From assembly GCF_009183815.1 (NCBI RefSeq), contig NZ_WEHX01000010.1:1-47850 (forward strand): a stretch of 47,850 bases of DNA, read 5' to 3'. Both the position numbers and the translations under genes were made by a program. Of this stretch, positions 1 to 8,515 are shown piece after piece; the first letter of the stretch is position 1; every line of letters begins with the position of its first letter. Below the pieces are notes generated by a model that worked only from the letters and a program-made list of their open reading frames with translations, ran no database searches and had not been told where the DNA came from. Source of the DNA: Sutterella seckii (lineage in GTDB: Bacteria; Pseudomonadota; Gammaproteobacteria; Burkholderiales; Burkholderiaceae_F).

Positions 1-815
1 CCCCAGGCGGCATCAGCAATCGACTCCGCCAGGTGGTGGTTCTTCAGCATGTTGATGATTCTTAAACTCTCCGCAGCCAGCGCTTGGCTTTCGTTCACGA
101 GTCGCGAAGAGACCTTGTGAAGGTTGTCGGTGCGGGCATTCGCCACGAGCTTATGCGCGCGTGCGAGCCTGCGGCGCAGCACCTTGCGGGCGTGCTTCAG
201 ATGCCTCGGGTTCGGTTCCTTGCGTCCGTTCGATTCTGTGAGGAGATCCTTGATGCCGACATCGATGCCGATGACCTGATCCTCATAGATCTCCTTCAGA
301 GGTTCCTTTTCAGCAAGACCATCTTCCCAGAGGACGGCGGCGTAGTAGTCGCCGGCGGCATCGGCTTCAAGCGTGATGCTCTTCACCTTGCCGACGACCT
401 CCCGATGAATCCGAGCCTTGATCGGCTCCATTTTCGGCACGCGCACGTAGTTGGGGCCGACGGAGACGTTGGTGCAGTGATAGCTCAACTGCGGCCCTCT
501 GCGGGACTTGTAGTGCGGAAAGCCTGCTCTTCCCTCAAAGAAAGCGCGGTAGCCCTTGTTGAGATTCCGCACCGATTCCTGAAGCGCCATCGAATCGTAT
601 TCCCTAAGCCATGCGTACTTCTTCGACTTCTTGGCTCTGGCGATGAGTGGCTTGATCTCGTGGATGAGGTCAAGCGATACGCACCGCGTACGGTAGTAAT
701 GCTTCTTCAGGAAGAGCGCCATGTTCCAGCACTTGCGGACAGCACCCCACTGTGCCCAGAGAAAAGCTTCCTGAGCGGCAGTTGGGTAGATGCGGAATTT
801 CGCAGCACGGAGCAT
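1..815 (-). CDS. tnpB: TnpB, RNA-guided nuclease of IS200/IS605 element (C-terminus outside window)
   Basis: Translation from ATG at 815 gives at least 271 residues starting MLRAAKFRIYPT, the usual TnpB helix-turn-helix start. RuvC-I is seen as GIDVGIKDL (Asp185). RuvC-II is seen as LAAESL (Glu249), followed by the NMLKNHHLAESIADAAW block. The zinc finger and third RuvC Asp lie beyond the window start. TnpB proteins are omega-RNA-guided DNA nucleases. The Asp-to-Glu spacing is 64 residues, against 87 in ISDra2 TnpB (Asp191, Glu278), and the arginine-rich stretch between them looks shortened, so the protein may be degenerate. The opposite-strand reading frame over this region is a shadow. Confidence 0.88.
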   Translation of the reverse strand, partial: MLRAAKFRIYPTAAQEAFLWAQWGAVRKCWNMALFLKKHYYRTRCVSLDLIHEIKPLIARAKKSKKYAWLREYDSMALQESVRNLNKGYRAFFEGRAGFPHYKSRRGPQLSYHCTNVSVGPNYVRVPKMEPIKARIHREVVGKVKSITLEADAAGDYYAAVLWEDGLAEKEPLKEIYEDQVIGIDVGIKDLLTESNGRKEPNPRHLKHARKVLRRRLARAHKLVANARTDNLHKVSSRLVNESQALAAESLRIINMLKNHHLAESIADAAW

Positions 816-855
816 GTGGCGGTTAAATAAATTTATTTTTAAATAATATTATGAT

Positions 856-883
856 ATTATCATAATTAAGCATTAGCGGTCAA
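856..883 (-). promoter_or_regulatory. Candidate sigma-70 promoter for tnpB
   Basis: On the minus strand TTGACC (878-883) and GATAAT (856-861) are separated by 16 bases and read toward tnpB. They lie inside an AT-rich palindrome, ATTATGAT-ATT-ATCATAAT (848-866), which puts a TATGAT hexamer on both strands. The intergenic space is short, so tnpA and tnpB promoters probably overlap. Inference from consensus match only. Confidence 0.4.
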
Positions 884-894
884 GGAGAATTTCG

Positions 895-1299
895 ATGTTC
901 GACGACTACGAAAGAGCGCGTCACAGCGTGACGAAACTCCATGTGCATTTGATCTTCACAACGAAATACCGGCGAAAAGTGATGACGCCGGAAGTGCTCG
1001 AAAGCGTGCTTGCTGCCCTAAAAATCGCGGCCGAAGATTTAGGCTGCAGCCTCCTGGAGGCCAACGGGGAAGCGGATCACGTACATCTGCTCGTGAGCTA
1101 TCCTCCGAAGGTTAGCATCAGCGAGATGGTGAACCGCTTTAAAACGCGTTCGTCTCGAAAGATACGCGAGAAATATCCAGGGATTCTTGAAGGAGGCAAA
1201 ACAGGGCTGTTTTGGTCGCGCAGCTACTTTGCTTGTTCAGTAGGCGGAGCTTCCCTGGAAGTTCTTAAAAAATACATTGAGAATCAGACAACCGATTAG
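895..1299 (+). CDS. tnpA: TnpA, Y1 HUH transposase of IS200/IS605 family
   Basis: A 134-residue single-strand DNA transposase. The metal-binding HUH motif is H62-V-H64 in DHVHLL. The nucleophile is Tyr127 with Gln131 one helical turn later (KYIENQ), the same numbering as the ISHp608 enzyme. It cuts and rejoins single-stranded element ends at subterminal hairpins. A good ribosome site AAGGAG lies at 882-887. The protein appears complete, with no frameshift. It is divergent from tnpB, as in IS605. Confidence 0.95.
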   Translation: MFDDYERARHSVTKLHVHLIFTTKYRRKVMTPEVLESVLAALKIAAEDLGCSLLEANGEADHVHLLVSYPPKVSISEMVNRFKTRSSRKIREKYPGILEGGKTGLFWSRSYFACSVGGASLEVLKKYIENQTTD

Positions 1300-1343
1300 C
1301 CGCCATTCCTCCCCGCCCCATCCGGGGCGAGGGCTCCTGGCGG
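1300..1343. repeat. Subterminal hairpin, candidate left end of the IS element
   Basis: Outer arms CCGCCA (1300-1305) and TGGCGG (1338-1343) enclose an inner stem CGCCCC (1314-1319) / GGGGCG (1324-1329). It starts one base after the tnpA stop codon. IS200/IS605 ends carry such hairpins as TnpA recognition sites. Because a short T run follows (1345-1348), it could also end the tnpA transcript. Confidence 0.55.
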
Positions 1344-1355
1344 ATTTTGCTGAAG

Positions 1356-1388
1356 GAAGCAGGAGAAGCTTTGATTTTCTCGTGCTTC
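1356..1388 (+). promoter_or_regulatory. Leader hairpin upstream of galE
   Basis: GAAGCA-G-GAGAA (1356-1367) pairs with TTCTC-G-TGCTTC (1377-1388), an 11-bp stem with one G.G mismatch. It lies between the presumed IS end and galE. It may be part of the galE leader or a second IS end structure; the sequence does not decide. Confidence 0.3.
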
Positions 1389-1422
1389 AGGATTTCCCGA
1401 AAATACTCAATAGGATGATTGT

Positions 1423-2454
1423 ATGCGCGTACTTCTGACAGGCGGCATGGGCTTTATCGGCTCCCACACGGCTGTGGTGCTTCAGGAAGCAGGTCACGAA
1501 CCGGTGCTCTACGACAACCTCTCGAATGCCGACCTGGGCGTCGCCCAACGCATTGCTGCTATCACCGGAAAGACGCCGAAATTCATTGAGGGCGACATCC
1601 GTGACGAAGAGCGTCTTGAAAAGACCCTGCGCGACGAAAGCATTGAAGCCGTCATCCATTTCGCCGGCCTGAAGGCCGTCGGCGAATCCGTCGTGAAGCC
1701 GCTTGAGTATTACGACAACAACCTGATCGGCACAATCCGGCTCCTTGAGGCCATGAAGAAAACGGGCGTCAGGCGCCTCATCTTCAGCTCCTCCTCCACA
1801 GTCTACGGGACGCCGAAGCGCCTTCCGCTGCATGAATCCGACCCGACGGGAGAAGCCACCAACCCGTACGGGCGCACCAAACTGCAGATCGAGGAGATCC
1901 TCTCCGACCTCTGCCGGGCGGCCCCGGATTGGAGCGTCATTTGCCTGAGGTACTTCAACCCGATCGGTGCGCACCCGTCAGGTCTCATCGGGGAAGATCC
2001 CAACGGGATCCCCAACAACCTCCTTCCTTACGTCGCCCGGGTGGCAAACGGGCGCCTCCCCTGCCTCAATGTCTTCGGCGGCGACTATGAAACGCCTGAC
2101 GGCACGGGCGTGCGCGACTACATCCACGTGATGGATCTGGCCCGCGGCCACGCCGCGGCGCTTCCTTATGCCATGAGCCACACCGGCTGGAAAGCCGTGA
2201 ACCTCGGCTGCGGCAGAGGCTACAGCGTGCTCGAAGTCGTCAAGGCTTTTGAGAAAGCTTCCGGACGCAAGGTTCCTCTCAAAATCGGTCCCCGCCGTGC
2301 GGGCGACATTGCCGCCAACTGGTGCGATCCGACGCTCGCAAAAGAACTTTTCGGCTGGGAAGCGAAGCTTGGCATTGACGACATGTGCCGCGATGCCTGG
2401 CGCTTTGAAGAAAAGCGCGCCGAGGAACTCAAGGCGCAGTCGAATCAATCCTGA
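1423..2454 (+). CDS. galE: UDP-glucose 4-epimerase GalE
   Basis: A 343-residue protein close to the E. coli length (338). It interconverts UDP-glucose and UDP-galactose, using a bound NAD, in the cytoplasm to supply galactose for LPS and other glycans. The Rossmann motif is TGGMGFIG at residues 6-13. The SDR catalytic set is Ser/Thr in FSSSSTVYG (about 122-128), Tyr149 and Lys153 (YGRTK). The start ATG has an AGGA site at 1412-1415. The stop overlaps the end of the convergent RmlD-like gene by 10 bases. The IS element lies directly upstream and may have separated galE from an older promoter. Confidence 0.95.
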   Translation: MRVLLTGGMGFIGSHTAVVLQEAGHEPVLYDNLSNADLGVAQRIAAITGKTPKFIEGDIRDEERLEKTLRDESIEAVIHFAGLKAVGESVVKPLEYYDNNLIGTIRLLEAMKKTGVRRLIFSSSSTVYGTPKRLPLHESDPTGEATNPYGRTKLQIEEILSDLCRAAPDWSVICLRYFNPIGAHPSGLIGEDPNGIPNNLLPYVARVANGRLPCLNVFGGDYETPDGTGVRDYIHVMDLARGHAAALPYAMSHTGWKAVNLGCGRGYSVLEVVKAFEKASGRKVPLKIGPRRAGDIAANWCDPTLAKELFGWEAKLGIDDMCRDAWRFEEKRAEELKAQSNQS

Positions 2455-3413
2455 GTTTCCCCAATTGCAAATCGTGGCAGGAGGAAATTATCCACGGACT
2501 TATCCACAGACTCCTGCCATGAATAACAATAGCTTGCATTGAAAAATGCAAGTTGTTCACACGAAAGTCTGCAATTCTCGGGCTGACTCTTCTGATGTGC
2601 TCTGAAGCCCTTCATGCCGATAAGCGCATTTGTGAACACGACACCCAGCCCGAATCCTTGTTTTTCAGAGAATTCCGCAGCGCGGGAAAGGATTCTTTTC
2701 GCCAGCGCATACCGTGAAACGGTTTCCCCGGGCGGCGCGAAATGAAGCACTTCCGGCACGCCCCTCCCGAGCGAGCTTTCTGCTCCTCCGAGCATCATGG
2801 AGGCCGACCAGAAGGCAAGCGACTCATAGCTTGAAGGCTTCCCAAACTGATTGGTCCGCATGGTGATGGGTTTTCCGGACAATGCGCGCTCGAGTACTTT
2901 TTGGGGGAAACCTGCCCCTGTCGCTTCTGAATAGAGCCAGCCCGCTCTGACGATAAGCGCCTTCCCTGAAGCCTTGCGGGTGATGCGGCGAACTTCACGC
3001 TCCCCATCGAGCTTGGTTCGTCCATACGCACCCTGGGGTTTCGGCCTCAGATCAGAGTGAAGCAAACGACGACCGCCGCCGGAGAAAACATAGTCGGACG
3101 AGTAGTGCAGCAGCGGCACATCCCAATGCGCCGCAGCAAGCGCCGCTCCGCGGGGCGCAAGCACGTTTCCTCGAAACGCGCCCGTTTTGTCGACTTCCGC
3201 ACGCGGCACGTCGGACCATGCCGCAGCGCAGACAATCCAATCGGGGCGCCCGCCGGGAAAACGCTTCGAGAGCTTCAGCACGGATGCCGGATCCGCTGCA
3301 TCCGCCTCAGCGCGCGATGCGGCAACCACAGTCTTCGCCCCAAGCTGATGGAGCGTCTTATCCAGCTCGCGCCCGAGCCTGCCGGCGCCGCCGAGAATCA
3401 GAATGCCGCTCAT
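2445..3413 (-). CDS. RmlD-like dTDP-4-dehydrorhamnose reductase family protein
   Basis: A 322-residue extended short-chain dehydrogenase. It shows a Rossmann motif LGGAGRLG (7-14), the SSDYVF strand (105-110) and the catalytic YGRTK (Tyr130, Lys134). RmlD uses NAD(P)H to reduce dTDP-4-keto-rhamnose in rhamnose synthesis. No rmlA, rmlB or rmlC lies nearby, so the exact sugar substrate is open. The ATG at 3413 sits two bases after the uvrA stop codon, so the pair is probably translationally coupled; the longer upstream reading frame is rejected. The 3' end overlaps galE tail to tail. Confidence 0.8.
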   Translation of the reverse strand: MSGILILGGAGRLGRELDKTLHQLGAKTVVAASRAEADAADPASVLKLSKRFPGGRPDWIVCAAAWSDVPRAEVDKTGAFRGNVLAPRGAALAAAHWDVPLLHYSSDYVFSGGGRRLLHSDLRPKPQGAYGRTKLDGEREVRRITRKASGKALIVRAGWLYSEATGAGFPQKVLERALSGKPITMRTNQFGKPSSYESLAFWSASMMLGGAESSLGRGVPEVLHFAPPGETVSRYALAKRILSRAAEFSEKQGFGLGVVFTNALIGMKGFRAHQKSQPENCRLSCEQLAFFNASYCYSWQESVDKSVDNFLLPRFAIGETQD

Positions 3414-3415
3414 TC

Positions 3416-6213
3416 TCAAGCCCTCTCGAAATAAGCCTTGAGCCATGGGCCGGTAATGCTTTTCTTATTGCGAATCAATGCCCTGGGCGTACCCGCAGCC
3501 ACAATTTCCCCTCCCGCATCACCGCCCTCCGGTCCCATGTCAATGAGCCAGTCGGCGGCAGCGGCAACGGCAAGATCATGCTCGATGACGAGCACCGTAT
3601 TGCCGAGCTGAGTAAGACGCCTCAAGGCGCTGAGAAGCTTCGCCGTATCTTCAAAATGAAGTCCGGTCGTCGGCTCATCGAGTATGTAGAGCGTTTCCCC
3701 CGTATCGCGGCGCGCAAGTTCAGCCGCGAGCTTCACGCGCTGCGCTTCGCCGCCCGAGAAGGTCGCAGCATTTTGTCCGAGCCGGATGTAGCCGAGCCCC
3801 ACGTCGGCAAGCGTATCGAGCTTGCGGATGATCTGGGGCTGCTGCGCGAAAACTGCGCGTGCCTCATCCACGGTGAGATCAAGCACGTCGGCAATTGAAA
3901 GTCCCTTCCAGCGGCATTCGAGCGTTTCACGGTTGTAGCGCTTCCCGCCGCAGACGTCGCACGTCACGAAGACGTCCGGCAGGAACTGCATCTCCACGCG
4001 CACAAGGCCGTCCCCGGAACAAGCCTCGCACCTTCCGCCCCGGGCATTGAAGCTGAAGCGCGAGGCGTCGTAGCCGCGCTCGCGAGCGGTAAGCGTCTGC
4101 GCAAACACGTCACGAATCAGGGTAAAGAGCCCCGTATACGTAGCGGCATTAGATCGCGGCGTTCTTCCGATCGGCGTCTGATCGACGGAAATGACCTTGT
4201 CGAACAGATCGCTTCCCTCAATCCGCACAAAGGGCAGCGACGGCGTCTTCGCATTATTGAGAAGGCCCGCCATTGCCGGGAGAAGCGTATCCGTAATGAG
4301 CGTCGACTTCCCCGACCCGGAAATGCCCGTCACGACCGTGAGCGCGCCGACCGGAATTTCGAGCGTCACATTTTTAAGCGTTCTCCCTGAAGCACCGATA
4401 AGTTTCAGCCATTCGGACTTCGCAGCGGAAAACCTCTTTGCGACCGTCTCCTGCGCGACGGTCTTTGCATGAGAAAGGTAGGGCCCCGTCACGGAATCCG
4501 GATTCTGCATGATCTCGTCGGGCGTCCCGACCGCGACGATGCGGCCTCCCTTTTTGCCGGCACCGGGCCCGAGATCCACAATCCAGTCCGCCGCGCGCAT
4601 GACGTCTTCGTCATGCTCCACAATGACCACCGTGTTGCCGAGGTCTCTCAGATCCTTGAGCGTCCGGATCAGCCGGTCTCCGTCTCTCGGATGCAAGCCA
4701 ATGCTCGGCTCGTCGAGCACGTAGAGAACGCCGGACAACCCGGATCCAATCTGCCCTGCAAGACGAATTCGCTGACTCTCTCCGCCCGAGAGCGTATTGG
4801 CGCGTCTCGCAATCGTGAGATAGCCGAGTCCGAGCGACTCGAGACACTTCAATCGCGGCACGGCTCCCGCGATAAGCTTTTCGCCGATTGCTTGCTTGTT
4901 TCCGGTGAGTTTCAGGCCCTCCAGCCGCTCCCGCAGGGATAGAAGCGTCATGCGGGAAGCATCGACGAAGGTGAAGCCGTCCGCTATCCGCTCTCCCACC
5001 CAGACATTGCGGGCAATCGGACCCAGTCCGCTCCCCGCGCATTCCCTGCAGAGCTGCGGCGCCCGTACCTCCTGAAGTGCGGCCTGTTCCGGCTCGGAAA
5101 GCTCGCTCCACCTCTCATCGAGTTCTGGGATTGCGCCCGGGAATGGCGGATGAAGCGCTTTTGTTTCCGAACTTCCCCAGAGAAGCGCTTCCTGCTTAGA
5201 CGCATCAATATCGCGCCAGAGGACTGACACATCGATGCCGAGCGCCTCTGCAGCAGCGATGAGACGCTTCGGATCAATGCCTTTAAGCGCGCCGCTCCCG
5301 ATCGACTGGGCAGGATCAGCAACAACCGCCTGAGGAAGGAAGGAAATTCTTTCTCCCGTGCCTGCGCAAGCGGAACAAGCTCCCCTGGGATTTGTGGCTG
5401 AAAAGTGAGCGGGCTCGAGCTCTCCCGCCGTAAAGTCGCATAAAGGGCAGGCATATTTGGAAGTAAAGGCGGCGCTCCATTCTGAATCCATGTCCTGCGC
5501 AATCACGCGTCCATCCGCAAGCGAGAGCGCATTTTCAATACTGGAGGCAATCCGCTCGCGGGCATCCGGCCGCACGCGCAGACGATCGACGACAACCTCC
5601 AGATCATGAGGCTTCCCGTCTGCCCAGACTTCTCCATCCGCGTCGTCCAGACTGAGGACCTCTCCGTCCGCTCGAATGCGCTGATATCCCTCGCTCTGCA
5701 GTTCATCGAGGAGCCGCCGGGCTTCCTGAGCCTCAAAAACATGCTGACGCTTCACGGGAGCAAGTATCAGCAGCCGCTTGTCGGCGGCATCAACCAGAAG
5801 CCGATCCGTCATATAAGCAACCGACTGAACCTCAAGCCTGAGGTGATGAACCGGGCAGTAGAGATCCCCTGTACGGGCAAAAAGAAGCCTCAGGTAGTCC
5901 GATACTTCTGTTGCCGTGCCGACGGTCGAGCGCGCACCTCCCTGGGTGGTCTTCTGATCAATTGCAATCGCCGGCGGCAGTCCGCGGATTTCATCCACTT
6001 CTGGTCGTGGAAGCCGCTCTAAGAACTGCCGGGCATAAGCAGAGAGGCTTTCAACGTAGCGGCGTTCGCCTTCGGCATAAAGCGTATCGAAGGCAAGCGA
6101 ACTTTTCCCCGAACCCGAAACGCCGGTAAACACGATGTATCTGCGCGCGGAAGATCAACCGAAATATTCTTCAGATTGTGCGTGCGCGCGCCCCGAATAG
6201 AAATGGCATCCAT
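3416..6213 (-). CDS. uvrA: UvrA excinuclease subunit, with apparent frameshift near codon 26
   Basis: UvrA is the damage-sensing ABC ATPase of nucleotide excision repair. The N-terminus MDAISIRGARTHNLKN starts at ATG 6213 in one frame. The rest, from FTGVSGSGKSSLAFDTLYAEG (first Walker A), continues in another frame from about 6133. Adding one base in the GATACATCGTG stretch (about 6134-6140) restores a smooth UvrA sequence of about 930 residues (E. coli has 940). Both ABC signatures (NTLSGGESQR, ATFSGGEAQR), both DEP Walker B motifs (LDEPSIGLHP, LDEPTTGLHF), and the CxxC zinc modules are intact. A GTG at 6133 could give a form lacking the first 25 residues. Sequencing error or a recent mutation are both possible. 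Confidence 0.9.
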
Positions 6214-6258
6214 GACTCTTGAAATAAACCGCTTTTAAGGCACTGGAAAAGTGGAAAA

Positions 6259-6287
6259 ACTATAACGCGGACATTCGGACCGGCCAA
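6259..6287 (-). promoter_or_regulatory. Candidate sigma-70 promoter for uvrA
   Basis: On the minus strand TTGGCC (6282-6287) and TATAGT (6259-6264) are separated by 17 bases, about 45 bases upstream of the uvrA ATG. No convincing LexA box (CTGT-N8-ACAG) is seen in the uvrA/MFS interval, so SOS control is not supported here. A direct repeat GACCGGC occurs at 6278-6284 and 6292-6298. Confidence 0.45.
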
Positions 6288-6325
6288 CATAGACCGGCAG
6301 ACAACACAATCGCCCCACCTTTTCC

Positions 6326-7540
6326 ATGACTCAGTCAGCCCCCTGGCGCATGACGCCGCGCGAGAAAAAATCAAGCATTTCGCTCGCTGGAATCTTCGCG
6401 CTTCGCATGCTCGGCCTTTTCGTCATTCTTCCCGTTTTTGCCATTTATGCGCGTGAACTTCCCGGGGGGAACGATGAGTTCATGGTAGGTCTTACGCTCG
6501 GCATTTACGGGCTCGCTCAGGGCATTCTGCAGATACCCTTCGGTGCCGCATCAGACCGCTTCGGAAGAAAGCCCGTCATTATTGCAGGCCTCCTGATCTT
6601 TGCTTTCGGGAGCTTCATCGCTGCCTGCTCGGGCTCCATCTGGGGCATCTTTTTCGGCCGGGCCCTTCAGGGCGCCGGCGCTATTTCCGCCGCAGTCACT
6701 GCTTTTATTTCAGACTCCGTGCGTGAAGAAGTCATTACCAAGGCAATGGCGATGGTGGGAGCCTCCATCGGCCTCACGTTCGCCGTTTCTCTCGTCATCG
6801 CGCCGCTGCTTTCCGACCTCTGGGGCGTCCCCGGAATCTTTGCGCTCACCGGCCTTCTTGCGCTCGCTGCGATCCTTGTCGCGAAATTCGTTGTTCCCGA
6901 CGCCCCTCAGCATCTGAGAACCAAAACATCCGGGAAGCCCTGGCAGGAAATTCTGCTCGACCACCAGTTGATCAGACTCAATATCGGCATTTTTGTCCTT
7001 CATGCATGCCTCACTGCAGTCTTTGTCGTCATCCCGACGCGGCTCCTCGAAATGAATCTCCCCTCCGAGCACCACTGGTGGGTTTATCTGCCCGCCGTCA
7101 CGGCGGGCTTCATCGTGATGGCGCCGCTCATCATCCTGGGCGAGAAGCGCGGCAAGATGGTGCGCATCATGAAGCTGGTGATCGGCTTTCTCACGGCCGC
7201 TTTCGTGCTCTTTGCCTATCTCATGCATTCGATCTGGGAAATCGCATTTCTCCTCGGTCTCTTCTTCGTGGGGTTCAATGTGCTCGAAGCAACACTGCCG
7301 AGCCTCATTTCCAAAATAGCCCCCAAAAGCGACAAAGGGCTTGCGCTCGGGATCTACAACACCCTGCAGAACTTCGGCCTTTTTGCTGGCGGCGCTCTCG
7401 GAGGCTTCATTGCCCGTGAGTGGAGCGCAGAAGCCGTCTTCTTTACCTGCGCTTTTGCTATGCTTCTGTGGCTCGCCTCAGCGATTGGCCTCAAGGAGCC
7501 CGAACGCTCCAGCCGAAAACCTGGGGAAGCCTTAAATTAG
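6326..7540 (+). CDS. MFS transporter, YajR-like drug/proton antiporter family
   Basis: A 404-residue major facilitator with about 12 hydrophobic helices. Motif A is ASDRFGRKP in the loop after helix 2, and a motif-C-like GRALQGAGA follows. It resembles E. coli YajR but ends after the twelfth helix, so the C-terminal YAM domain of YajR is absent. Substrate unknown; inner-membrane efflux is the likely role. It is divergent from uvrA and 39 bases ahead of ssb, an order common in beta-proteobacteria. A TATAAC at 6261-6266 could serve as its -10 box, but no good -35 is seen. Confidence 0.85.
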   Translation: MTQSAPWRMTPREKKSSISLAGIFALRMLGLFVILPVFAIYARELPGGNDEFMVGLTLGIYGLAQGILQIPFGAASDRFGRKPVIIAGLLIFAFGSFIAACSGSIWGIFFGRALQGAGAISAAVTAFISDSVREEVITKAMAMVGASIGLTFAVSLVIAPLLSDLWGVPGIFALTGLLALAAILVAKFVVPDAPQHLRTKTSGKPWQEILLDHQLIRLNIGIFVLHACLTAVFVVIPTRLLEMNLPSEHHWWVYLPAVTAGFIVMAPLIILGEKRGKMVRIMKLVIGFLTAAFVLFAYLMHSIWEIAFLLGLFFVGFNVLEATLPSLISKIAPKSDKGLALGIYNTLQNFGLFAGGALGGFIAREWSAEAVFFTCAFAMLLWLASAIGLKEPERSSRKPGEALN

Positions 7541-7579
7541 TTTTATTTCACACCATTACCTTTAATTTTTTGTCCGAAT

Positions 7580-8083
7580 ATGGCTTCCATCAACAAGGTT
7601 ATTGTTCTCGGCAACCTCGGCGCCGATCCTGAAGTCCGCTACACCCCCGACGGCGGCACCGCCATCGCTACCCTGCGCATCGCCACCTCGCGCCGCTACA
7701 AAAACCGCGACGGTCAGCCCGTGGAAGAAACCGAATGGCACCGCGTCATTCTTTTCGGCCGCGCTGCTGAACTCGCCAAGGACTATCTGCGCAAGGGCAG
7801 CTCCGTCCTGATCGAAGGCCGCCTGCGCACCCGCAAATGGACCGATCAGAGCGGCAACGATCGCTGGACGACCGAAATCGTCAGTGAAAACATGCAGTTC
7901 GTCGGCGGCCGCAACAATCGCCAGGATAACGGCGGCGATGCAGGCTACGCGCCCTCAAACGATTTTGAATCGTCGCCGCGTCCCGCACCGGCTCGCCAGG
8001 CGGCCCCGGCACCCGCTCCTCAGCCTTCGCCTGCCGCAGCGTCCGCTCCGATCGACAGCCTTGACGAAGACGTTCCGTTCTGA
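7580..8083 (+). CDS. ssb: Single-stranded DNA-binding protein SSB
   Basis: A 167-residue protein. The N-terminal OB fold (about 1-110) begins [22 protein letters not shown] Pro/Ala/Gln-rich linker follows, and the acidic partner-binding tip DEDVPF is at 162-167. SSB coats single-stranded DNA during replication, repair and recombination and recruits partners through the tip. The start is fixed by the conserved N-terminus, although no strong ribosome site is visible. The metal repressor gene follows after 11 bases and may be co-transcribed. Confidence 0.97.
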   Translation: MASINKVIVLGNLGADPEVRYTPDGGTAIATLRIATSRRYKNRDGQPVEETEWHRVILFGRAAELAKDYLRKGSSVLIEGRLRTRKWTDQSGNDRWTTEIVSENMQFVGGRNNRQDNGGDAGYAPSNDFESSPRPAPARQAAPAPAPQPSPAAASAPIDSLDEDVPF

Positions 8084-8094
8084 TCTGTACTTTC

Positions 8095-8370
8095 ATGAAA
8101 CAGTGCATGGATGCGCCTAATCTTCACAGGCGCCTCAAAAAGATCATCGGCCAGGTTCAGGCCATCGACCGCATGGTTGATGAGGATGTTCCCTGCGAGG
8201 ACATCCTCGTGCAGATCAATGCCGCCAAGAGTGCGCTTCACAAAGTGGGACAAATTGTCCTCGAAGGACACCTGCAGCACTGCGTGCGCGACGGCATCGC
8301 GAAGGGCGATGCCGATGCAACGGTTGCCAAGTTTGCCAAAGCGGTTGAACATTTCGCCCGCATGTCCTGA
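8095..8370 (+). CDS. CsoR/RcnR/FrmR-family metal-sensing repressor
   Basis: A 91-residue all-helical DUF156 protein containing LHRRLKKIIGQVQAIDRM, the DNA-contacting helix typical of the family. Candidate ligands are Cys34, His59 and Cys63, with the Cys-His-Cys spacing (25 and 4) of copper-sensing CsoR (Cys36, His61, Cys65). His62 is also adjacent. In this family metal binding releases the repressor from G/C-tract palindromes; two such sites lie between this gene and the metal ATPase. The start could be ATG 8095 or ATG 8107; neither has a clear ribosome site. Copper is the best guess from ligands; other metals are possible. Confidence 0.88.
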   Translation: MKQCMDAPNLHRRLKKIIGQVQAIDRMVDEDVPCEDILVQINAAKSALHKVGQIVLEGHLQHCVRDGIAKGDADATVAKFAKAVEHFARMS

Positions 8371-8384
8371 AGCCGGCGCGCGCC

Positions 8385-8412
8385 TTGACAGCCCGCAGAT
8401 GAAGGCATAAGC
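8385..8412 (+). promoter_or_regulatory. Candidate promoter upstream of first CsoR-type operator
   Basis: A perfect TTGACA (8385-8390) lies 15 bases ahead of CATAAG (8406-8411). Operator 1 starts at 8420, about where transcription would begin. A transcript from here meets the terminator at 8453-8479 before reaching the ATPase. The -10 element is weak. Confidence 0.4.
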
Positions 8413-8419
8413 TAACCCC

Positions 8420-8435
8420 ATACCCTATGGGGTAT
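8420..8435. promoter_or_regulatory. CsoR/RcnR-type operator 1
   Basis: ATACCC-TATG-GGGTAT is a perfect 6-bp inverted repeat with a 4-base centre and the C-tract/G-tract layout of DUF156-family operators. It shares both arms with operator 2 at 8491-8506. The assignment rests on this repetition and on the adjacent repressor gene. Confidence 0.75.
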
Positions 8436-8452
8436 CAATATTTTCAAAACAC

Positions 8453-8479
8453 GCCGCACGCTGTGCGGCTTGTTTTTTT
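8453..8479 (+). terminator. Rho-independent terminator after the metal repressor gene
   Basis: GCCGCAC-GCT-GTGCGGC stem (7 bp, 3-base loop) is followed by TTGTTTTTTT. It lies between the two operators, so the repressor and ATPase genes are transcriptionally separated unless readthrough occurs. Confidence 0.85.
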
Positions 8480-8490
8480 AGCTTTTTCTA

Positions 8491-8506
8491 ATACCCATAC
8501 GGGTAT
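8491..8506. promoter_or_regulatory. CsoR/RcnR-type operator 2, overlapping the start region of the metal ATPase gene
   Basis: ATACCC-ATAC-GGGTAT has the same arms as operator 1. It ends 9 bases before the ATPase ATG, where a ribosome site would normally be. A repressor bound here would block a promoter or initiation very close to the gene. Confidence 0.75.
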
Positions 8507-8515
8507 ATGTAAAAA

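Larger units (their letters stand above)
1..1345. mobile_element. IS200/IS605-type insertion sequence (left part in window)
   Basis: The element has divergent tnpB (minus) and tnpA (plus), the IS605 arrangement. In IS605 the left end lies beyond tnpA, so here it should lie just right of tnpA, where a strong hairpin sits at 1300-1343. The other end and the tnpB C-terminus lie outside the window. The exact right boundary (about 1345) is inferred from the hairpin; no target-site tetranucleotide can be confirmed without an empty site. Base composition is more AT-rich between the two genes than in the surrounding chromosome. Confidence 0.8.

Noticed and set aside
84-830. A 248-residue plus-strand reading frame at the window start
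   Set aside because: The minus strand encodes TnpB with its conserved RuvC motifs; the plus frame has no recognisable content and is a shadow.
6214-6325. LexA (SOS) box at uvrA
   Set aside because: No CTGT-N8-ACAG match; the closest stretch, around 6243-6260, lacks the right half.
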